From the NCBI GenBank assembly GCA_036245525.1, contig BTPG01000004.1, forward strand, positions 165,404,260-165,468,259: a stretch of DNA of 64,000 nt, in the 5' to 3' direction. This DNA comes from Semisulcospira habei. Lineage: Eukaryota > Mollusca > Gastropoda > Semisulcospiridae. The number at the start of each line of letters is the position of its first letter. Positions within the stretch are counted from its first letter, which is position 1. Positions 57,094 through 64,000 of the stretch are shown here, one piece after another. The notes under the pieces are model-generated. The model saw only the letters and a list, made by a program, of their open reading frames with translations, was not told the origin of the DNA and ran no database searches. The position numbers and the translations under genes were made by a program.

Positions 57094-57161
57094 CAGCTGA
57101 CAGACAAAAGTGGCGCTCCCTTGCCGTCGCCTCAAGCACCAGACGGCGCAGAGAGGACTGA
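57015..57161 (+). pseudogene. LINE-Z C-terminus in shifted frame
   Basis: KETWRRTVERELKNRGLTLQ and KIAADRQKWRSLAVASSTRR then RED and a stop: the conserved tail of this protein family, displaced by an indel in an A homopolymer. A base-calling error at the homopolymer is an alternative explanation. Confidence 0.8.
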
Positions 57162-57346
57162 ATGAATGAATAGCTAAGAAGCGTCCGCCTCAAGCTGAAA
57201 GAGCCTTTATAGATGAGGATGAGTGGCCCTAGTCATTTTCCATAACTTAGTTTAACTAAGTAAATCTTTAAGGTCCCTTTCGGGGAATAAAAAAAAAAAA
57301 GCCTTGTTCTTCTTACACCTTTAACTAATACGCATCCTTTTTTATT

Positions 57347-57437
57347 TTAACCCTTTGTGTGTCAGTAGCGGTTTTTGTCGTGACGATTACTACAGGAATT
57401 ATCGCGACGAAAACCGCTACCGACGGCAAAGGGTTAA
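57347..57437. repeat. HP-A palindrome with TTAA ends
   Basis: TTAACCCTTTGTGTGTCAGT ... GACGATTACTACAGGAATTA ... GGCAAAGGGTTAA. Confidence 0.85.
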
Positions 57438-57469
57438 TTCTTTCAATTACTCAGTCGTAAGCTGTTCTG

Positions 57470-57982
57470 TTTGCAAACTTGACAAATAGGGAACAGTGAA
57501 ACGAACGACAAACCCATTAACCGTATATGACCAAATACGTTGGGATGAGACTGTCGGTCAAAACTGTCTTTCACTTATCGCACGTCAGTGAGCCAAAAAT
57601 CATTAACAGATTAGTAGGACATTCCTGATAATTAAAAAAACAATCATTAGGATGCAAACACAATCTAATCAAAGCAGTTGTGTGTATGCGTACGTATTTG
57701 AGTGCGTGTCACTGGAAGGAGAACATTTTTGTAATCGACACATGGTACGCGTTTGACGAAACGGGATGAGACTGACGTCCATGCAACTGTTTCCACCACA
57801 GATGGGTCAAATGTCCTGGGTTTGCCATCATGAATAGGACACATGTCCGCCATAAATAAATTTAATACTGACAAGCAAAAGAAATGCGACATCAGGCGAA
57901 TCATAGCAAACACTTCAGTCGTTTACAAACTTGACAAATAGGGAACAGTGAAACGAACGACAAACCCATTAACCGTATATGG
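57470..57982. repeat. Direct repeat pair of about 60 bases
   Basis: CAAACTTGACAAATAGGGAA then CAGTGAAACGAACGACAAAC and CCATTAACCGTATATG occurs at 57,473-57,529 and again at 57,926-57,982, identical over about 57 bases. The 57,860-57,900 stretch also resembles 3,228-3,262 (ACTGACAAGCAAAA ... ATGCGACATCAGG). Confidence 0.8.
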
Positions 57983-58312
57983 TATAAGAGAGTGTTTCGT
58001 GAGTGGTCACTGCGTGTGATACAGACTTAGACTGCTAATGTGCTACGTAAAATACGCAGTCCAAGACGGCAATAGAAACGTAATCGGACATAGGCATCTT
58101 CGAGGCATTTGACCTACTGGCATATGGGCCTGACGGACAACTGAGTGGTGTTTTGACTAAATGCAAATCCGCTGCGCCACCGCCTGCTCTAGCTCAATTA
58201 TTCAGAATGCAAGGGAGGAAACGAAAGGCACACAAAGCGGCGAAGCAACTGTGATTCCAGAGCAGTTTTCAACCCTCTGAAAGCAACCGTCCGCCTAAAA
58301 CCTCGAACTGAA
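57983..58312. other. Unassigned
   Basis: Nothing recognised between the direct repeat and the SINE. Confidence 0.4.
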
Positions 58313-58324
58313 CTAACTCGGTAG

Positions 58325-58644
58325 GTTGGTTGGTTGGTTAGTTCGGGTTTAACGTCCACAGCACCGAGGTGATCATGGACGGCCCTGACGGGCGGGTTAT
58401 GGGGGACTGGGAAATCTATTGCCTATTGAATACGACCTGAACACTGATCAACTCAGGCGCACTCCAACTGTGCCACTTTGATTTACCAGGACCTTTCAAC
58501 GGACATGCTATTGAACAAATCCGTTTTTTTTCCCCCTGGATTGTGAGTCCAGCTACCGGGGCCGGGACGGGATTCGAACCCACGACCCGGCGATTCCCTT
58601 CGCTCTCCTGCTCCGACGTTTAACCGCCTGAGCTATTTCGGACT
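58325..58644 (-). mobile_element. tRNA-derived SINE, second family
   Basis: Minus-strand SINE. Reading that strand: A-box TAGCTCAGGCG (58,625-58,635), B-box GGTTCGAATCC (58,570-58,580), a conserved body and a tail ending GACGTTAAACCCGAACTAAC then (CAAC)n. A 12-base duplication CTAACTCGGTAG lies at 58,313-58,324 and 58,645-58,656. Different body and tail from the SINE at 36-37 kb. Tails of this GTTAAACCC type are frequent in mollusc genomes (from memory, not checked). Confidence 0.9.
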
Positions 58645-58656
58645 CTAACTCGGTAG

Positions 58657-59418
58657 ATAGTTTGCCACAAATCTATACCAAATTTGTCCTCCAATCAAAA
58701 CTGATAGTTTAGTATCAAGCCTTTTTGCACCGTCAAGCATCATTCATAGGAGACGTCCAGTTGTAGGGTTTTAGATGTCGCCGGAAATATACCCCATGCT
58801 CATTTTTCATTGGTTTATGTAAATTAGCATACCCAATGAAATTAAAACAATAGTGCATCTTACTGTCACTGACTTGTGACCTGCACGCCGCAGCAGTCGC
58901 TTTAGTACGTACTGATTTCCCCCAGCCCGAAAAGGTTTACTTTACTGAATAGAGTCTGGTTTAAACACTGCTCAGCTGTCAATATCTTTTCTATTAATTC
59001 ACTTCGACTTTGAAGTAAACAAGGCAGAAAACAATGGATGCACTGCAGTGCATAGTGGCCTCAGTCTTTCAAGGCACTCTAATAAAGGGTTTAACGTTCA
59101 ACTCTAGATGTTGAGAAAGAGGTCCGGGATACTTACGGCCACAGCTAGAATTTCGCGGGTGTGCATCGTTTTTCATCATAATTCTGACTTGAGCTGTTTA
59201 CTGACTCGGACGCGGCGGCGGTGGTCGTGCGCACGCGGTGGCTCAGCGGATTTGCATTGTTCAACTAAAGCATCACTCGTCAGGCCCCTATGCCTACTGG
59301 CACCAACATCATTAGCCCTGCAATCGGACTATGACCGATGCCAAGTTTTGTCTCAATACGGTGACACTGACAGTCCTACCGCATGAGACGGTCCGGCGAC
59401 AGAGCAGACGGCATCTTC
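58657..59418. other. Unassigned
   Basis: A 92-codon open frame (59,108-59,386) has no recognisable feature. No gene called. Confidence 0.4.
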
Positions 59419-59612
59419 TTTAACCCGAATACACCCACTGCTTGCCGGGCATTTTGACTGATAGTTCAAGGTTGGTGCCAGAAACGTTTTGTGCCTCAGT
59501 GAGGCGCCAAGCTATTCTGGCACCATCCTTGAACTTACATCTGTAATGTAGCCTTCACATGTCAATACTGAGGCAATTTGTTTTCAAGTCGTCAGTCAGC
59601 CTAAAGACTTTG
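59418..59612. repeat. HP-C element
   Basis: TTTAACCCGAATACACCCAC ... GATAGTTCAAGGTTGGTGCC ... GAGGCGCCAAGCTATTCTGG ... CATCTGTAATGTAGCCTTCA; the right end is eroded. Confidence 0.65.
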
Positions 59613-60185
59613 TTGACTGCTGCTGCGGCCAATGTCGGCCTGAGGGTCAGTTGTATGTGTGAGTTTACGGTCCTGCGCCAGCCATTAAACATTAAGCTAC
59701 AGCGGAACACTGCTTAGAGACTGGCGAAGGAATAAGCTCGGGCCGGCTCATTCATGCAGCTGTTCCCTAGTGTTTGGCTGAGAGCTGGCGCTTGACCTGA
59801 CGGAAGGGAAACTGGAACCCATTCAGTCAAACCGATTGTCGCCGCAGATTTGTATCATGACTGTCCCATCCCAAAATCTAAACCGGCACAACAATCCGGC
59901 ACCTATCAGGACAGTCACATTTCTGTTGGGAAAAAAAGCAAAATAATCCGTTTTGAAACTGATGACATTTTCCTGTGAAAAATTATGTTCCTGTAATGAA
60001 TCGATGCCGCGGATATCAAAGAAAAGCTTTGCACTGCGGTAAATTTTGTTGACTTTTCTGCATACAATTTCTACTTTCTTGGTTCAAGGGTTACTATTCT
60101 TCCATAGAGCGTATACAAAGGGTGTATACGCTTTATGTATACGCCATATGTATTCTTCGCCGTTTTCTTGTTAGGGGTGGGGGCA
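59613..60185. other. Unassigned; small palindrome
   Basis: GAGCGTATACAAAGGGTGTA then TACGCTTTATGTATACGCC forms overlapping fold-backs at 60,107-60,146. No gene recognised. Confidence 0.4.
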
Positions 60186-60263
60186 CACTAGTCAGTTGTC
60201 TTCCTCCGAGACTTACGACTCGCTGCGCAGCGATTGACTCAGCGGGAGAGCAACCAGTGTGGG
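60186..60263. repeat. HP-I palindrome, diverged
   Basis: CACACTAGTCAGTTGTCTTC ... GACTCGCTGCGCAGCGATTG ... GGGAGAGCAACCAGTGTG. Contains an extra CAGT at 60,193-60,196 compared with the other HP-I copies. Confidence 0.7.
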
Positions 60264-61099
60264 GACAACCAGTCCATTGACGACGCCGCGTCAGTCGGTC
60301 AGTCGGTGCCGGTGTAATTAGCGCGGCCTGAAGTTTCGGCCGGGTTCTCAGTTTGTTTGGTTGCCTGTTTGTTTGTGAACCGCGAAACAATAATTGTAAA
60401 TTAAAAAGAAAATCCGACTTCGTAATTAGTGAAAGCTGAGGGTGCACACCCTCTTCTCAGTCCCACTACACGGTGCGAGTTGGGCGGCCGACGTCTCAGC
60501 CGGGTGCCGCCGTTGCGGGCCCGCACCGGCACGGCCGTGCGCACTGAGGCGGCCAACCCGGCGACCGCCGGGCGGTCGACCGGCATCGGCCCGATCGTCA
60601 CTAGCTCTTGCGCAGTCAGTTGGGATGCTACACTGAGCCGGTTTGTCCAGCTTTTGGAAGGCTAAAAGTCGCCAGTGCAAGATATTCATACTACCGCCTT
60701 TGCTTCTGTACCCAGTCAGTCTACATGAGTAATCAAGTTGTCTTCTTAAGACTCTACACTTACTCGTCAGTTTCACTGTGACCTTTTTTGTCTGGATTTT
60801 GTCCACGATTTAGGGCAGTGGCGGGCGCAGAACCCGGGGCCCCGTGGGCCGGGCCGGGTGGGGGGGGGGGGGTGGGAGGTAGGAGGGGCTGGCCCCTACT
60901 AAAGCCAGAACGAGGGAGGGGGGGGGGGGGAGAGGGGCGGGCAGCAGAGCCGTATCCCCTCCCTCCATCCCCCTCCACTGACCCCCACCCCCCTCCCGCG
61001 CTCAGCGGCTCCCGATGAGGCGATGACTGACGCCGCTGTACGGCTGCCGATCACGGTGATGTCACGTACCGGGGCGGCGAAGACTAATGCCAACTCAGT
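60264..61099. other. GC-rich unassigned region
   Basis: GC-rich at 60,470-60,600 and 60,820-61,070 with G and C runs. Open frames here are composition artefacts as far as I can tell. A CpG-island-like promoter is possible but unproven. Confidence 0.35.
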
Positions 61100-62961
61100 G
61101 GGAAACAAGATGGAATGAACCATAACCCACAAAGTCCCTTCTATAATTACGAGAGCTGTCTTCGCTGTAAAGGGTCTCTACCTTTTGTCTTTGACTTGAT
61201 TCTGATGTAATAATTATCTACTTTTGAAAAAGCCTCGCAGATGTGCCAATGTGCCATAGTAAACTCTATAAGGGGCGCGCGCAGTGCATACGCGTCATTG
61301 GTTTGTCAAACGTTATTTGTCATGACGTATTGTTTCGTTTTTACGAAATTTTATATTTAACGTGATATGAGTTTCGCTTTTGCTTCAAGACATTGGAAAC
61401 TGGTGACAAAACTAGAATTTCAAGTCACGGTACAATTTCAGTCTTGCTATAATTTGTGTGAAAGCAGGTTGACTTTACCTAATTATTAAGTACACCTGCA
61501 TGCTCTTCTAAAGCGCGTCGATGTGTGTGCATGTGTGTGCGTGCATGCATGCCCGCGCTCCGCCAAACACCCAAAAGAGGCATAGATGTTCATGGGCCCT
61601 CCGGGCACATGAGCATCTATGCCTTTTGGAGATGCACGCATATTTGAGAGAAAGAACGAGCAAGCTAGAGAGAGAGAGAATTACGTCATATTTAGAATAT
61701 GTCTGCGTGGTGACGGAGTTGCCTCTTTTACGTCACCGCCACTGACTTTCTCCAGATGTCAAGATTTTTTACTGTTTTATTTTTTTCTGAAAAGAATTAA
61801 TTTTTACTGAATAAGTTGAAAGGGTACAAAGCTGGCTAACGAGCTCATTCAATGTCTTTTCCCAGACTAGCTATATCGGTTCACCTCGAAATGCTCTTCT
61901 TAAAGCGTGACGATGTCCGCTGTGTGTGTGCGTGCGTGTTAGTGTGCCAGTGTGTATGCGCGCGCGCTCCAAGATCCTCATGCGCTCTCCGGGCGCATTA
62001 GGATCTATGCCTCTTGGAGATGCGTGCTGACTTGTCGATGAGAAAGAGAGAGAGCGCCGCGTGCTAGACACGAGAGAATTACGTCATATTTACAGTATTA
62101 TGTCAATGTCTGCGTGGTGACGGAGTCAGTTGCCTCTTTTACGTCACCGCCACTGTCTGACTATCTATAGAGGTCAAGGTAAATATGGCTCAGTAACGGA
62201 ACTCATCCAATGTCTTTCTCCAAACTCAGTAGCTATATGCAAAAGTTCAAGTCCAGCAAATGACAAAAATTACGGACTCTAATCTTGGTCAACCGACTTC
62301 CACGACTGAGACATTCAGCTTACAATATGCTCGGAGGCTCTCTTAGCGAAAGTATTTCGCCAACTAGTTCACAAGCTTAGTGTGTGTAGCCTAGAGTGAA
62401 ATGTCGGAGATTCTCTTGTTTATACATACGCACACACATACATACATACATACATGATACATACATACATACTCACAAACCAGAGAGACGGTGAGGCTAG
62501 CGCTGCCGGCAGAATTGCCGTACACAAACCAACTGAATCACTCCGCCTGCAGCGCTGGACAAACAGTTAGATCCCCTGCCGGGCCCCCGCCTATCCAGGC
62601 ACCCACTATCGCCACTGAGCCCACAGAGAAATACGCAGGAAGACGATCATCTACATAGTACGGGCATACACTGATGGGCCGGCATACATACGCACATACA
62701 TACACACGCACATACGGCGCTTCGCGCCAAATGTACGTTCAGCAGCGTGGTCGGACTGACATGACGTAATTTCAATTATCTTGTGAAAGTAAGTTACTTC
62801 AATTGCCCGGTTTGAAATCATTACGGCCTCAGTGCCGGGCCGCCGGCTGACTACTGAGTTGACATCAGTGGACACTAGTTCAGTCGCGGCCGGCCACCGC
62901 GACCCGTCTAAACCGCGCTGAAGTCCCTTCCAGGAGGCTAAACTGAAATAGAAGGGACTAA
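61100..62961 (+). mobile_element. Element M, copy 3 (expanded)
   Basis: Left end AAACAAGATGGAATGAAC ... AAAGTCCCTTCTATAATTAC; right end AAGTCCCTTCCAGG ... AATAGAAGGGACT. The central block (hairpin, GA run, GTGGTGACGGAG, TTTTACGTCACCGCCACTG, ATCCAATGTCTTTCTCCA) occurs twice (61,560-61,870 and 61,965-62,240). Unrelated GC-richer sequence sits inside the (CATA)n run at about 62,475-62,690. Confidence 0.75.
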
Positions 62962-64000
62962 AAAGAAGAGAAAACTGGAATTACTGATTTTGGGAGAAAA
63001 TTGCGGCATGAGTGCTGAGCCGGCCCTTTGATTTTCACACTGTTGAACTTGAGTCAGTCAGTTTTGACTAGTTCAGCAAGTTAGTCAGCTGTGCCGCGTG
63101 ACTGACATGACGACTATCGGCCGCGTCCCCCCTCCCCCCTTCTCAGTGACTAGTGTTTTAGTTTTGTCTGCCGAAGCCGTCTGCGGCACTCAGTCCCACA
63201 GTTGGATTGTCACATCAGTCGCCACCTCAGTGCCCCCCCCCCCCCACCGGCCACACACACGCCTGAGTTGTCACTGAGTTGCGCCACTATTCATTTGTTT
63301 ATTTATTTATTGTCTGTTTCTCTGAGAGCTGAATTGTGGCCTTTTAAGTCAGTGCTGGCTTACTGGTTTTTACCGAGTATTCGACGATGCCACGTGTCAG
63401 TCATGCGACAGTCTCGTGCAGCGGGTGGTTACCCCGACAGGCCACACAGGGCAATTGCTTCCGGTGCATGTAGTAACAGAAATAGTTCAAAAAATTTCCT
63501 CCCTTTTTGCCATTTTTTTAGGGTGTAAAACTTCAATTGTGTGCCTTTTTTGGCGTTTTGAGCAACAAAAGGCATGACAGGTGGTGTGAAAAAGAGCAAA
63601 ATCTGGGTAATTTTATTCGACCTAGTGTGTTCATGGGAGCCTAATTGGGGCATGCGCACGGTTGTATGCAGGCTTGCAGACGACAGTTTTGTCATGGGGT
63701 ACTTAGTGCATTTGAGTGTTGTGAAAAACGCTAACTCTTAATTTTTGTAAGAATTGCTGAAATAGCTTCTCCTGTGATGTGCTCCGCGTGGATTTTTTGT
63801 TTTGGCAGAAAAGTTCTTCGTTCATAGTTTTATGCTGCAAGAGGCTAACAGATAACAGTGTGTGAAAAGGGGGCGTAACCTAATTGCCCTGTGTAGTCAC
63901 ATGTGGCCGTCTTGAGTGCACGTTCCGAGATAGAAAATAGCGCGCGAACGAGTAGTCGTTCCTGATTACAGGAACATGGCCGATTTGGCACAAACACGGA
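62962..64000. other. Unassigned; dense CAGT/ACTG tetramers
   Basis: No gene or known repeat recognised. 62,820-63,420 is strikingly rich in CAGT and its complement (see findings). Confidence 0.4.

Larger units (their letters stand above)
54000..57168 (+). mobile_element. LINE-Z, full-length RTE/CR1-type retrotransposon
   Basis: Both ends are visible: an 11-base target duplication AATAGCTAAGA at 53,989-53,999 and 57,169-57,179, a G/C-rich leader starting GAACTCCACCAGGGAGGCCC, one long open frame, a very short 3' UTR and a (TGAA)n tail. The single-ORF layout, short UTRs and tetranucleotide tail suggest RTE-like biology (inference). One frameshift near the C-terminus is the only defect seen, so insertion is recent. 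Confidence 0.9.

Noticed and set aside
58560..58644. Functional tRNA gene on the minus strand
   Set aside because: Head of a SINE with a target duplication and a repeat tail.
60426..61132. GC-rich open frames as host exons
   Set aside because: Frames arise from composition and G/C runs; no splice-flanked conserved motif could be read.

Overview
This is a eukaryotic, very repeat-rich window. Its repeat types (tRNA-derived SINEs, RTE/CR1-type LINEs and large numbers of short fold-back elements) and an invertebrate-style ABL N-terminus suggest a lophotrochozoan, most likely a gastropod mollusc; the species is inferred, not proven. I found one host gene: the 5' part of an ABL-type non-receptor tyrosine kinase on the minus strand. 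Coding exon 1 is at 45,055-45,160 (myristoylation-type start MGNQQ, ending NIFTEHS) and exon 2 at 7,038-7,208 ([11 protein letters not shown]..., start of the SH3 domain with ALYDF). Both splice junctions are phase 1, as in vertebrate ABL. Intron 1 is therefore about 37.8 kb. SH2, kinase and C-terminal exons must lie left of the window. A YY1-type site and a CRE lie just upstream of the start codon.

Layout: 1-7,037 is intron 2. 7,209-45,054 is intron 1, packed with palindromic short elements, a 180-bp-period AT-rich satellite (24.9-27.1 kb), two copies of one tRNA-SINE (36.5-37.6 kb) and a nested LINE complex (38.4-42.0 kb). 45.2-45.5 kb is the ABL promoter side. 45.9-49.9 kb holds a nearly full LINE of the same family as the nested one, 51.1-52.5 and 61.1-63.0 kb hold two of the three copies of a 1.1-1.9 kb non-autonomous element, and 54.0-57.2 kb holds an almost intact LINE with an 11-bp target duplication. 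A second tRNA-SINE is at 58.3 kb.

The dominant signal is a system of about 60 short elements that are almost wholly palindromic. I name them here as families HP-A, B, C, D, G and H (ends TTAACCC...GGGTTAA or TTAACTC...GAGTTAA, so TTAA-targeted and piggyBac-like), HP-J (TA-flanked CAGYAGAACCTG termini, Tc1/mariner-pogo-like) and HP-E, I, K and L (hairpins of unknown class). They nest in each other, one has expanded a single arm into a six-unit array, and paralogues often differ by changes mirrored in both arms. Many sit in a transcribed intron and would fold into long RNA hairpins. No transposase gene for them is visible here. Family names are labels for this report only; class assignments are inference from termini and target sites.
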